Of a stretch of DNA of 8,714 bases, positions 1 through 6,615 are shown in pieces. Origin of the DNA: an uncultured Bacillota bacterium (GTDB lineage: Bacteria > Bacillota > UBA994 > UBA5500); the NCBI GenBank assembly GCA_937874815.1, contig CALNBW010000133.1, positions 1 through 8,714 of the forward strand, given 5' to 3'. The first letter of the stretch is position 1, and each line of letters starts with the position of its first letter. The position numbers and the translations under genes are program-made. The notes under the pieces were generated by a model. It saw only the letters and a program-made list of their open reading frames with translations. It ran no database searches and was not told the DNA's origin.

Positions 1-354
1 GCAGCCGTGAAAACCAGGGTTGACGTCGATCGCCCCGCTATTATCCATCACGATGACATCTTCACCGCAACCGATGCGCAGGACCTAGAAGTGATGGCTG
101 TAGTAACTGACGATATTGGCGTAAAGCAGGTATACCTCTATTACCGTGTGGCTGGTGCCAGTTCGTTCGTCAGTGTCAAAATGAAGGAATCGGTGTCTGG
201 TGTTTACACCACGATTGTACCTGCTCGGGCGATCACCCCCGTTGGGCTCGAGTACTATATCGTTGCCTCCGACACAGAAGACAACCTTACTTACCATAGC
301 ACTCCTGACCTACCTCAGTTCGTAGCCATACCACCGCGTACACTAGACCGCTAG
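1..354 (+). CDS. C-terminal fragment of a surface/secreted protein with an Ig-like (FN3-like) domain
   Basis: The frame is open from the first base of the window, so this is the tail of a longer gene; the GTG at 7 has no ribosome binding site and is unlikely to be a start. The 117 visible codons read as one beta-sandwich. A strand-rich stretch runs through VVTDDIGVKQVYLYYRV and GLEYYIVASD, alternating hydrophobic residues with turns. This pattern is common in Ig-like or fibronectin-type repeats that end large extracellular proteins of Gram-positive bacteria. No LPXTG motif or C-terminal membrane anchor follows; the protein ends in IPPRTLDR. A strong terminator begins 14 bp after the stop, so this is the last gene of its transcript. 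The function of the whole protein cannot be told from this tail. Confidence 0.7.
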   Translation, partial: AAVKTRVDVDRPAIIHHDDIFTATDAQDLEVMAVVTDDIGVKQVYLYYRVAGASSFVSVKMKESVSGVYTTIVPARAITPVGLEYYIVASDTEDNLTYHSTPDLPQFVAIPPRTLDR

Positions 355-367
355 TGTTAGTAACCAC

Positions 368-397
368 AAGGGCCCGCACGAGATTGTGCGGGCCCTT
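368..397 (+). terminator. Hairpin terminator after the surface-protein gene
   Basis: There is a perfect 12-bp inverted repeat, arms AAGGGCCCGCAC (368-379) and GTGCGGGCCCTT (386-397), around a 6-nt loop. Only three T residues follow the stem (396-398), so the U tract is short. The stem is GC-rich and begins 14 bp after the stop codon at 354, which fits an intrinsic terminator. Confidence 0.8.
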
Positions 398-410
398 TGC
401 ATGGCCGCGA

Positions 411-477
411 TGGGCCGCGGGGACGGTGGGCCGCGGGGACGTACACTTGTACCAGTAAAAAACTGCAAGCCCCGCGG
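411..477 (+). repeat. REP-like interspersed hairpin repeat, copy 1 (with a tandem half copy)
   Basis: A 15-bp unit, TGGGCCGCGGGGACG, occurs twice in tandem (411-425 and 427-441). The second unit continues into a fold: CCGCGGGG (431-438) pairs with CCCCGCGG (470-477), CTTG (446-449) with CAAG (466-469), and CAGT (453-456) with ACTG (462-465), closing an A5 loop. The stretch 425-456 matches 6616-6647 at 30 of 32 positions, including an identical 20-bp core. Such GGGGACG hairpin repeats resemble REP elements mobilised by RAYT/IS200-type transposases. That family link is inference, and no transposase gene lies in the window. Confidence 0.65.
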
Positions 478-562
478 TCACCTCCCTGTAATTGGCCATC
501 CGCAATCGCTTTGCCGCTACCAGCCTGGAGCCAGTGTCTACAGGCCCAATGAAGCTAGGGTG

Positions 563-590
563 TTTACTTTTGACATATATATGGCATAAT
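563..590 (+). promoter_or_regulatory. Probable promoter of the XRE-protease operon, with an overlapping palindrome (possible operator)
   Basis: TTTACT (563-568) and CATAAT (585-590) are 16 bp apart and would start transcription just upstream of the Shine-Dalgarno at 601-608. A perfect TTGACA (570-575) also exists, but its partner TATAAA (590-595) is only 14 bp away and would start transcription inside the ribosome binding site, so the first pairing is preferred. The -10 overlaps an imperfect palindrome, TATATATG (576-583), G, CATAATATA (585-593), with one unpaired A. This is a reasonable binding site for the XRE protein encoded just downstream. Autoregulation is inferred, not shown. Confidence 0.5.
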
Positions 591-613
591 ATAAACAGAG
601 GGAGGTGAGCATT

Positions 614-1657
614 TTGTTTGGCAAGAACCTAAAATATCATCGTCTAAAAAATGGTCTAACTATGGGTGAATTAGCAGAGCGGGTGGGCATTACCAGTATG
701 GCAATTTCTAACTACGAGAAAGGTATTCGTACGCCAGACATAGAGATTCTACGCAGGCTGGCGAATGCTCTTGGCGTTAGTGTGCCAGACTTCATGTTCG
801 CAAGGGACGAGGAGTTGCACTTCATCCATGGTGCTTTTCGGAAGAATAGCAGGCTTAACAAGACCAAACAGGAATTCGTGCGCGAAAGTATAGAGGAGTA
901 TTTCAATCGTTTCTACAACATCATCGCCATTCTAGGAGAATGCGTGCTTCCTAGTGCTCCTCAATGCGGCGCTGCCTTGTCCCTAGATAATGAAGAAAAT
1001 GCTCGCAGAATGCGGCAATGGTTGCATTTAGCGCCAGAAGGCCCTGTCGGAAACTTAGTCAGCATTTTGGAGAACAATGGTATCCTAGTCTTTATGCTTA
1101 AGCTTAGCGACTCTCAGTTCTCAGGAATAAATGGGGCGGTCAATGGAAGACCTTTTGTCTCTATCAACGTGAACATGCCCCCTGAACGGCAGCGTTTTAC
1201 CATTGTTCATGAGTTAGCACACATGTATTTTGCTTGGCCAGAGAACATGGATCAGGTCGCTGCGGAGAAGAAAGTAGATGCGATAGCTGGTGCTTTTCTG
1301 TTCCCCAAAAATGACGCAATTCGAGAGCTAGGCGTTAAAAGAAGCGAAATACAGAATGAAGCATTGGTGGCAAAGGAGTACGGGATTTCAATGCTATGTT
1401 TAGGCTATAGAGCCAAAGAGCTGGGGATTATAAATGAGAGTGCCTATAAGCGCTTCTCAATAATTGCATCTAAAGCAGGCTGGCGCAAAAATGAGCCCGT
1501 TCGTATTCCCAGAGAAGAGCCCACCCTGTTCAGGCAACTAGTCTATCGAGCTATTGCAGAGGAAGAGATAAGCATACAGAAGGGGGCCGAGCTACTGCAA
1601 CTGCCATATGACGATGTCCGCAAGGCTTGCATTCTTGAGGGCGAGCATGCATATTAG
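614..1657 (+). CDS. XRE-family HTH regulator fused to ImmA/IrrE metallopeptidase
   Basis: This 347-residue protein has an N-terminal XRE/lambda-repressor helix-turn-helix (about residues 1-63: LTMGELAERVGITSMAISNYEKG). A linker follows, then an ImmA/IrrE-type zinc peptidase domain (about 145-265) with the motif HELAH at 199-203. The usual downstream acidic segment is present as EKKVDAIAGAFLFP (218-231). The C-terminal helices after about 300 (LVYRAIAEEEIS..GAELL) are typical of the long members of this family. In known relatives (ImmA of ICEBs1, IrrE of Deinococcus) the protease cleaves a repressor; here DNA binding and protease lie in one chain. TTG at 614 is chosen because GGAGGTGA (601-608) sits 5 nt upstream. 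The in-frame GTG at 605 lies inside that ribosome binding site. The gene overlaps the PIN gene by 11 bp, suggesting an antitoxin or regulator role. Confidence 0.85.
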   Translation: MFGKNLKYHRLKNGLTMGELAERVGITSMAISNYEKGIRTPDIEILRRLANALGVSVPDFMFARDEELHFIHGAFRKNSRLNKTKQEFVRESIEEYFNRFYNIIAILGECVLPSAPQCGAALSLDNEENARRMRQWLHLAPEGPVGNLVSILENNGILVFMLKLSDSQFSGINGAVNGRPFVSINVNMPPERQRFTIVHELAHMYFAWPENMDQVAAEKKVDAIAGAFLFPKNDAIRELGVKRSEIQNEALVAKEYGISMLCLGYRAKELGIINESAYKRFSIIASKAGWRKNEPVRIPREEPTLFRQLVYRAIAEEEISIQKGAELLQLPYDDVRKACILEGEHAY

Positions 1658-2174
1658 CAGTGATGCAAATATCTGGATTGATTTCCAAACTATCGACGCG
1701 CTATCATTTCCGTTCCGTCTAGACCATAGCTACTTTATGAGCGCCGACGCTATTGAAGATGAGCTCTTGAATCCTCCAGGGCTGGGCAAACAACTTGTTG
1801 CTCTTGGTCTTTTGCCTCTAGAGCTAACAACAACGGAGTTTTTTGCGGTTTTTAGCGTACTGAAGTCCTACCCTCAGCTATCCCGATACGATGCTGCTGC
1901 GCTTGTAGTAGCGAGGGAGAGAGGATATGTGCTGCTAACTGGCGACAAACAGTTGCGCGGAGCGGGGATTAGCGAGGGAGTCATAGTTAGGGGGACCTTG
2001 TGGATTCTTGACGAGTTAGAGCAAGAAGGCAGGATTTCCAGAGAAGAATATGACACCTGCCTAACGGAACTCCTTAAACATAATGGGGGAATGATACGCC
2101 TTCCGACATCAATATCGCGTGCTATCTGCAAAGTGCAGTTTATAGATAGTGGGGTAGCTAAATGTAATTGCTGA
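1647..2174 (+). CDS. PIN-domain nuclease, probable toxin partner of the XRE-protease
   Basis: This 175-residue protein has the layout of a VapC-like PIN ribonuclease. The acidic residues expected to hold Mg2+ are visible: D6 in SSDANIWID, E39 in DAIEDELL, D82 in RYDAAALVVAR, and D100 in LLTGDKQLR. The family-typical GTLWILDELEQEGRIS helix region follows at about 116-131. All four acidic positions are intact, so an active nuclease is expected. ATG 1647 is preferred over the upstream in-frame ATG 1608: it has GAGG 6 nt before it, begins right at the PIN motif, and gives an 11-bp overlap with the preceding stop, typical of translationally coupled pairs. The last 15 residues contain three cysteines (CKVQFIDSGVAKCNC) and lie outside the PIN core. 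RNA target and toxicity are inferred. Confidence 0.8.
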   Translation: MHISSDANIWIDFQTIDALSFPFRLDHSYFMSADAIEDELLNPPGLGKQLVALGLLPLELTTTEFFAVFSVLKSYPQLSRYDAAALVVARERGYVLLTGDKQLRGAGISEGVIVRGTLWILDELEQEGRISREEYDTCLTELLKHNGGMIRLPTSISRAICKVQFIDSGVAKCNC

Positions 2175-2219
2175 TGCGGGCAGGTGTGCATGCGGCATGG
2201 GTTGGATCAAGGGAATGCA

Positions 2220-2312
2220 ATGTATTTTGAGCATGACGAGCCAAGACCATATTTTACAAAGGGGTGTTCATTTTGGAGCTTTTTCTTACGGCTGAAGATC
2301 GTAAGCGTGTAG
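2220..2312 (+). CDS. Doubtful 30-codon leader ORF ahead of the orphan gene
   Basis: An ATG at 2220 has AAGGGA (2209-2214) upstream at an acceptable distance and opens 30 codons beginning MYFEHDEPRPYFTKG. It ends at TAG 2310-2312, so it overlaps the start of the next gene in another frame. It could be a translated leader that couples PIN and orphan-gene expression, a remnant, or chance. I recognise no family. Confidence 0.2.
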   Translation: MYFEHDEPRPYFTKGCSFWSFFLRLKIVSV

Positions 2313-2848
2313 AAAAACTTAACCTGGCGTTGGGCACGCGCTACAGAACTACACCATATGATTTCAACAACCCGGGTGATTTTGCTGAGGCATTGATTTT
2401 GATCACTGCCGAATACGTTGATTTCTCCTACTACTGGGGCGAAGTAAGTAATGTGAGTGAGTGCCTAGACGAAAGCATCGAGACATTCTACCCAGCAGAG
2501 TGGCAGAGGCTAGCCCTAGGGGAGGCTGCACGGAAAGACATTATAAGCACGGTGAACAGCCTTCGCTCCGCGGACACCGCCCTCTTTAAGTTAGCAGAGA
2601 AGGCAGAGAAACAGTGTAGAGAAATTTGGGGCTTGGCCATGACCTGCGCTCCAGACGAGGTGCTTGTGGAGATCTGTGGGCAGGCGTTCCGGGCCGAGCC
2701 GGAAGAGCTAGCTCAACTTCTTACGTTTGACTTTGAGTACTCTTGTCAAGACATTGTGGATATGTGGCAGTACAGTGTTGAGGAGACAGCTGGGCATTTC
2801 GGGAGAGCGCTTGAAGTAGAACTTGATGCCATGCGACAGCTCCGTTAA
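2273..2848 (+). CDS. Orphan acidic helical protein, third gene of the XRE-protease/PIN operon
   Basis: I do not recognise this 191-residue protein. It is soluble, with no signal peptide or membrane segment. It is rich in Glu and Asp and looks mostly helical, with long amphipathic stretches at about 74-120 and 160-191. An aromatic patch, YVDFSYYWGEV, lies at about 48-58. Cysteines are scattered at 64, 115, 125, 135 and 158, without a zinc-binding spacing. TTG 2273 is chosen because GGGGTG (2261-2266) lies 6 nt before it; the in-frame GTG at 2264 lies inside that ribosome binding site. The gap to the PIN gene is 98 bp with no visible terminator, so co-transcription is likely. It may be an accessory or immunity factor of the module, or an unrelated passenger. 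Confidence 0.7.
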   Translation: MELFLTAEDRKRVEKLNLALGTRYRTTPYDFNNPGDFAEALILITAEYVDFSYYWGEVSNVSECLDESIETFYPAEWQRLALGEAARKDIISTVNSLRSADTALFKLAEKAEKQCREIWGLAMTCAPDEVLVEICGQAFRAEPEELAQLLTFDFEYSCQDIVDMWQYSVEETAGHFGRALEVELDAMRQLR

Positions 2849-2990
2849 GATTAATGAGATATAATCAAGTGGCGAAAGATAAAGCACGCATTACAGGATA
2901 ATATGGTCCTATTGACTTTTCGTCGGCACCGCCTTGCCTGCAACGCGGGAGGCATTGTACGAAGGAATCTACGATCTGACGTTGGACGAC

Positions 2991-3032
2991 TCGTTAGCGA
3001 GATTAGCTCCTGCTAGTAAGGCTCGCTAACGA
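2991..3032 (+). repeat. Long inverted repeat (11-bp perfect stem with an inner stem)
   Basis: TCGTTAGCGAG (2991-3001) is the exact reverse complement of CTCGCTAACGA (3022-3032). Within the 20-nt loop, ATTAGC (3002-3007) pairs with GCTAGT (3012-3017) with one G-U, around TCCT, leaving AAGG (3018-3021) as a one-sided bulge. It lacks a T run, so it is not a terminator. It could be an RNA element or a protein-binding palindrome. Confidence 0.7.
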
Positions 3033-3093
3033 CAGTTCGGACTCTTTCCTTTCGCACAAATGTCGCGAGGCGCTTAGCGTCGTTTTACACATA

Positions 3094-3123
3094 TCTGGCG
3101 GTAGCATTACCATGCTGGCCAGA
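3094..3123 (+). repeat. Bulged hairpin just ahead of the terminator
   Basis: TCTGGC (3094-3099) pairs with GCCAGA (3118-3123). TAGCAT (3102-3107) pairs with ATGCTG (3112-3117) with one T-G, around a TACC loop. A GG bulge (3100-3101) separates the two 6-bp stems. It ends 6 nt before the terminator stem, so the two would stack as consecutive 3' hairpins of one transcript. Confidence 0.6.
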
Positions 3124-3129
3124 GAAGTT

Positions 3130-3152
3130 AAGCCCCTACGGGGGCTTTTTTT
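3130..3152 (+). terminator. Intrinsic terminator with a UACG tetraloop
   Basis: AAGCCCC (3130-3136) and GGGGCTT (3141-3147) form a 7-bp stem closed by TACG, a very stable UNCG-type loop. Seven T residues follow from 3146 to 3152. It ends the transcript that comes through the structured region, from the orphan gene or from a local start. The opposite strand has no T run, so it works only in the + direction. Confidence 0.9.
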
Positions 3153-3276
3153 GTGTCTTTAAACGCTTATAGGATCTTTGCTACAGGATTCTGCCCCTTT
3201 GATGCCGAAAGTTAGAACAATTGAAAGTGACTGTACGTGTTCCTGAGGTTTAGGCGTCGGAAAGGGGGTTGCCGAC

Positions 3277-5250
3277 TTGGAAAAAAAGGAACTGGCTTGG
3301 TGGCAACGAGACATGGGGCCGAAGCTGGCCAGCCTGGTGCTGATAGGTGCCTGCTTGGTCGCGAGATATCGCCCGCTACCTATGACGCTGGAATGGGCGC
3401 AATGGGACGCGCTACTTAACGCTAGCGTTCTGATTCTGCCTTTGGCACTGCTGCCTTGGCTTGTTGGCTTGCCGCGTAAGCGGCAATTGCTGGGGCTGTT
3501 CCTCGGAGTGCTTGGGGGGTTCTGGGCTTTGGGCTTCCCTCTTCTCGCTATCCTGCATGGGGCACCATTTCCCAATATCGTTGCTATACCAAGGGCAATC
3601 GGTGCCTTTGCGGTTGGCTGGCTAATACTGTTGCTATGGTATAGGGTCGCCTGGAAATTGCCTACAGCGAGGCTGGCCCAATGGTGTGCACCACTGCTGG
3701 GCTTGGGACTGCTATGCTTCGCAGCTTATCCTGTCAATATCCCTACCAGCCTGCGGCCGGGACAGGCCAACACAGGGAGGAGTGGCTTCGTGGTGGCAGA
3801 GACCTACGAGCTGCAGGCAGGTTTAGTAGCTGCCTACACTTACGAAGATGTGATGGTTGTCATCGGTCAGGACGAATGGCTGTGGCGGGACCCAACAGGC
3901 GAGGTGCAAATCAGGCCGGGAAACTATGCCCCGCGGCGCGTGCGGGTACACTGCAATGGCCAACAGCTTTTGATTGCAGAGCTAACCCAGGGTCGGGTAG
4001 AGTGTTATCGATATCCCGATGGAGAGCTGCTCTGGATGCATGATGGTTTTGGCGAACTATTGGATGCGGCGTGCACGGCGGAATATGCCTGGCTGCTAGA
4101 CTGCCCACGTATTGAGGACGGAGTGCTTTGGCCTAGGCTAGGGGATCCGGAGGACCCAGGGGTAGTTCTGTACCAACTTGACCTCATGAATGGCAATCAG
4201 ATTGACATGAGGGTGCAACCACCGGAGCAACGTTATTGGACACACGCGATCAACAGTCCACTTGTTTGGTTAGAGGGGGATGAGCAGCAGATATGGATTA
4301 CCGGTTTATGTTCTGTGGAACGGCCAGTATATGGGAGACCGAACGTTTATCCTCCGTTACCGACAGACGTGCCTTTCATTTTTCGCCCGAAACAGGGTGA
4401 ATTAGAACTGTGTTCAGTGTTATTGCCCGGCGGGTTGCAGAGGCGCCACGATGTTTATGCTCCTATGAGCTACTACTTGCAGGAGGATTATTTGGTTGAT
4501 GTTTTGCAGACACCAGATGTAACCGAGTGCGTGATTAGGGCGCACTCTTTGCTTACGGGGGAGCTGATTTGGGAACGGCAGCTAAGTATTGGCCTGTCAG
4601 GTCAATCCTATCAGCCTTCTTACCCCTTCCGAGCTGGCGGCTGCGTAATAGTAGATACAGGACAAGGAGTGGTATGCCTAGATGTGACTAGTGGGGCAGA
4701 ACAATGGAGCTTCGTGCACTCATCGCGGCTACGTTGGGTAGCGCCCATGGATACGGGAGACGTGGTCTTCGGCTTAGCCAATGGAATGATAGTGCGGATG
4801 GCTGCTAGCGGCGATATAGCATGGCAGTATGAGGCCGCTGGTTTAACTGATTTGGATCGCCTAGAGGTTTCATCTAGCGCGCTTATTATCAGGGACAGTG
4901 GAATTCGCGAAGGCGCTGAGTCGATTGTGTTGTGCGGCAGCTACGGGGGTAAATACACTGCATTGTCCCTTAACAGCGGCAGCGAGATACCACTCGTCGA
5001 AGACTGGCTGCAATACGACAAGTTCACCATAGCTGGCGAATTTGTTTGGCAGATAAGGCAGAAAGCCTATCGGCCCGGACCGTATAATGGCGATAAGGCT
5101 ATTTACCGGTTGCGTGGTTTTTATGTGCCAATTTTTGACCTAAACCTGCGGCAAGAAGAGCGAGGCATGTTGGTGCGCCCGGATTACCTGTTAGTAGCGG
5201 AGCAGAGTGGCTCCAAAACGAGGCTGGTAATGCTGCGCAAATCTAGATGA
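3277..5250 (+). CDS. Membrane-anchored PQQ-type beta-propeller protein
   Basis: This 657-residue protein has two halves. Residues 1-155 contain about five hydrophobic helices (near 17-30, 48-64, 70-94, 107-122, 138-152). Residues from about 170 onward form a beta-propeller built of PQQ/WD40-like blades. Typical blade endings are YPDGELLWMHD (247-256), LTGELIWERQL (426-436), TSGAEQWSFV (471-480) and ASGDIAWQYE (510-519). No catalytic motif is visible, so it is probably a binding, sensing or scaffold protein with the propeller on one membrane face. PQQ cofactor binding is not implied, since most such propellers, like BamB, bind none. TTG 3277 is supported by AAAGGGGG (3261-3268), 8 nt upstream. 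I see no clear promoter between the terminator at 3152 and this start. The kinase gene follows within 20 bp, so the two form an operon. Confidence 0.75.
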   Translation: MEKKELAWWQRDMGPKLASLVLIGACLVARYRPLPMTLEWAQWDALLNASVLILPLALLPWLVGLPRKRQLLGLFLGVLGGFWALGFPLLAILHGAPFPNIVAIPRAIGAFAVGWLILLLWYRVAWKLPTARLAQWCAPLLGLGLLCFAAYPVNIPTSLRPGQANTGRSGFVVAETYELQAGLVAAYTYEDVMVVIGQDEWLWRDPTGEVQIRPGNYAPRRVRVHCNGQQLLIAELTQGRVECYRYPDGELLWMHDGFGELLDAACTAEYAWLLDCPRIEDGVLWPRLGDPEDPGVVLYQLDLMNGNQIDMRVQPPEQRYWTHAINSPLVWLEGDEQQIWITGLCSVERPVYGRPNVYPPLPTDVPFIFRPKQGELELCSVLLPGGLQRRHDVYAPMSYYLQEDYLVDVLQTPDVTECVIRAHSLLTGELIWERQLSIGLSGQSYQPSYPFRAGGCVIVDTGQGVVCLDVTSGAEQWSFVHSSRLRWVAPMDTGDVVFGLANGMIVRMAASGDIAWQYEAAGLTDLDRLEVSSSALIIRDSGIREGAESIVLCGSYGGKYTALSLNSGSEIPLVEDWLQYDKFTIAGEFVWQIRQKAYRPGPYNGDKAIYRLRGFYVPIFDLNLRQEERGMLVRPDYLLVAEQSGSKTRLVMLRKSR

Positions 5251-5269
5251 GATGATTGGGGGGCCAAGT

Positions 5270-6607
5270 ATGTATGTCATTGACACGACCCTCGGACATG
5301 GCGGGTTGTTCAATTGGCTAATAAACGCTAACGGGACGATTGAGGTGAGGCGGCGCTTTGTGGGCGGGCAGGTAGCGGTAAACCTATATCGTAAAGCAAA
5401 GCTGGATCAGCTGCATGCCTTCGTGGCCAAGAGAGAATGGACTGCTCTAGCCAACAACGTGGAGAAGCTGCATCACGGTACGGAAAAGGAAGGACTTGGG
5501 CAGTTTCTTAAGGAGACGCTGGGCATGGACGTAGCAGCTGCGCAAGGGGCTAGCCAACTAGCGGCGATCTTTGTCAGGGCTGGCGCTTGGGAAGGCAATG
5601 GCCGCAGGCGGGGGATGGCTTTCCGTTGCTTAGCTACCGATTGGCAAGGGCTCGTCGAGTCCTATTACGAACAGTGCAAACACACCCAGAGTGGCGCCAA
5701 AAGCGATTGTGATGATCCCGATGCCGCGGCAAGGGAAGAGGGGCAGCAACTCTATTTCAATTTAGGCGCTGCGCTGGAAGTGAAAGATAATAAGGCTGAT
5801 GCGCTGCCTCCAATTCCATTACCTGTGAGCTTGAGCAGGTTGTTGTCAGGTGCCCACTTTGTCAAAGACACTATTGGCTGTTCGAGTTCTGCGGTGTTTA
5901 AGATATGTGGTTTACCAGACGTAGGCGATGCCTACCTGAAGGTAATGGAACTATCTGCAGGTGAAGACCTCTTGCGCGAAAAAGCAGTTCTGGATTGGCT
6001 GCAAGGCCAGCTACCGGTGCCAAAGATCCTGCACTTTACCGAGGAAGCTGGAATGCAGTATCTGCTTATTTCTGCCATTCCCGGCCTAGGAGCGGAGAAT
6101 GAGCATTTTCTTTCCCCAGAAAACGCCCCGGAAATGGTACGCGTGCTAGCCAGAGGGCTGCGTCTGATTCACTCGCTGGACATTAGCGGTTGCCCGTTTC
6201 CGCGGGACCTAGACGTTATGCTGGCTGAAGCACGGCGCCAGGTAGAGTTTGGTTTAGTAGATACCGATAACCTTCAGCCCGAAAATATGGGCCGCGACCC
6301 CGAGGATATACTGCAGGAACTAGTAGCTAAGCGCCCCCATCAGGAGGACCTTGTTCTTACCCACGGCGATTATTGCCTGCCCAACATCCTCTTGCAGGAT
6401 GGGCAGTTAAGTGGCTTCATTGATTGGGGGCGGGCTGGTGTGGCTGATCGCTACGCGGATATTGCCTTAGCTGTGCGTAGCCTCAGATATAACCTAGGTG
6501 ACGCTCGGGGGGAGGCCTTAGCCAGACTCTTCCTGGAGGAATATGGCCTAGAGCACGTAGATGAAGAGAAAATTGCCTACTTCATCTTACTAGATGAGCT
6601 CTTCTAG
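5270..6607 (+). CDS. APH(3')-type aminoglycoside phosphotransferase-like kinase with an unknown N-terminal domain
   Basis: Residues from about 184 to the end (445) match the aminoglycoside 3'-phosphotransferase fold. Visible are the nucleotide loop GCSSSAVFKI (203-212), ATP-binding lysine K224 in AYLKV, LPVPKILHF, and the catalytic loop HGDYCLPN with D367 and N372. Metal-binding D385 lies in FIDWGR, and the end, FILLDELF, is the terminus seen in APH(3')-IIIa. All key residues are present, so a phosphotransferase is expected. Residues 1-165 are an extra domain that I do not recognise (GTIEVRRRFVGGQ.., then KREWTALANNVEKLHHGTEKEG). An acidic linker of about 20-40 residues follows. Usual APH(3') proteins are about 265 residues and lack it. 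ATG 5270 is chosen because GGGGGG (5258-5263) lies 6 nt upstream; ATG 5252 has a weaker site. Base use matches its neighbours, so there is no sign of recent resistance-gene transfer. The true substrate is unknown. Confidence 0.85.
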   Translation: MYVIDTTLGHGGLFNWLINANGTIEVRRRFVGGQVAVNLYRKAKLDQLHAFVAKREWTALANNVEKLHHGTEKEGLGQFLKETLGMDVAAAQGASQLAAIFVRAGAWEGNGRRRGMAFRCLATDWQGLVESYYEQCKHTQSGAKSDCDDPDAAAREEGQQLYFNLGAALEVKDNKADALPPIPLPVSLSRLLSGAHFVKDTIGCSSSAVFKICGLPDVGDAYLKVMELSAGEDLLREKAVLDWLQGQLPVPKILHFTEEAGMQYLLISAIPGLGAENEHFLSPENAPEMVRVLARGLRLIHSLDISGCPFPRDLDVMLAEARRQVEFGLVDTDNLQPENMGRDPEDILQELVAKRPHQEDLVLTHGDYCLPNILLQDGQLSGFIDWGRAGVADRYADIALAVRSLRYNLGDARGEALARLFLEEYGLEHVDEEKIAYFILLDELF

Positions 6608-6615
6608 TGGGCCAG

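Larger units (their letters stand above)
2866..3155 (+). ncRNA. Structured non-coding region: long 3' UTR or small RNA gene
   Basis: About 430 bp (2849-3276) separate the flanking genes, and no convincing gene is visible. The first two thirds can fold strongly. GGCGAAA (2871-2877) can pair with TTTCGTC (2918-2924) with one G-U, and an 11-bp perfect stem lies at 2991-3032. A two-part stem lies at 3094-3123, then a terminator at 3130-3152. A TATAAT at 2860-2865 could start a transcript near 2872, but no good -35 lies in front of it. I cannot match this to a named RNA family. Read-through from the orphan gene would make it a structured 3' UTR instead. The remaining part (3156-3276) shows only the next gene's ribosome binding site. 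Confidence 0.3.

Noticed and set aside
386..589. 67-codon ORF between the terminator and the XRE gene
   Set aside because: It starts inside the terminator hairpin, runs through the repeat, has no ribosome binding site and reads as low-complexity Arg/Gly/Pro sequence.
570..595. TTGACA (570-575) plus TATAAA (590-595) as the main promoter
   Set aside because: The spacer is only 14 bp and transcription would start inside the ribosome binding site.
1608..1646. Upstream ATG start for the PIN gene
   Set aside because: It lies deep in the XRE-protease gene without a ribosome binding site and would place 13 non-conserved residues before the PIN motif.
2934..3029. Open frame reading LPATREALYEGIYDLTLDD.. 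to TAA 3027-3029
   Set aside because: It looks protein-like and could be a gene remnant, but it lacks a start with a ribosome binding site and overlaps the 11-bp palindrome; a stop at 2913-2915 closes it upstream.
2991..3032. Integron attC site
   Set aside because: The arms are GTTA outward and TAAC inward, the reverse of the RYYYAAC...GTTRRRY order, and no integrase or cassette array is present.
3159..3575. 138-codon ORF on the - strand
   Set aside because: It is a shadow of the membrane part of the propeller gene, with no ribosome binding site and Ser/Pro-rich nonsense composition.
5270..6607. Recently acquired mobile kanamycin-resistance gene
   Set aside because: No insertion sequence or change in base use surrounds it, and the N-terminal fusion is unlike mobile aph genes; a native homologue is more likely.
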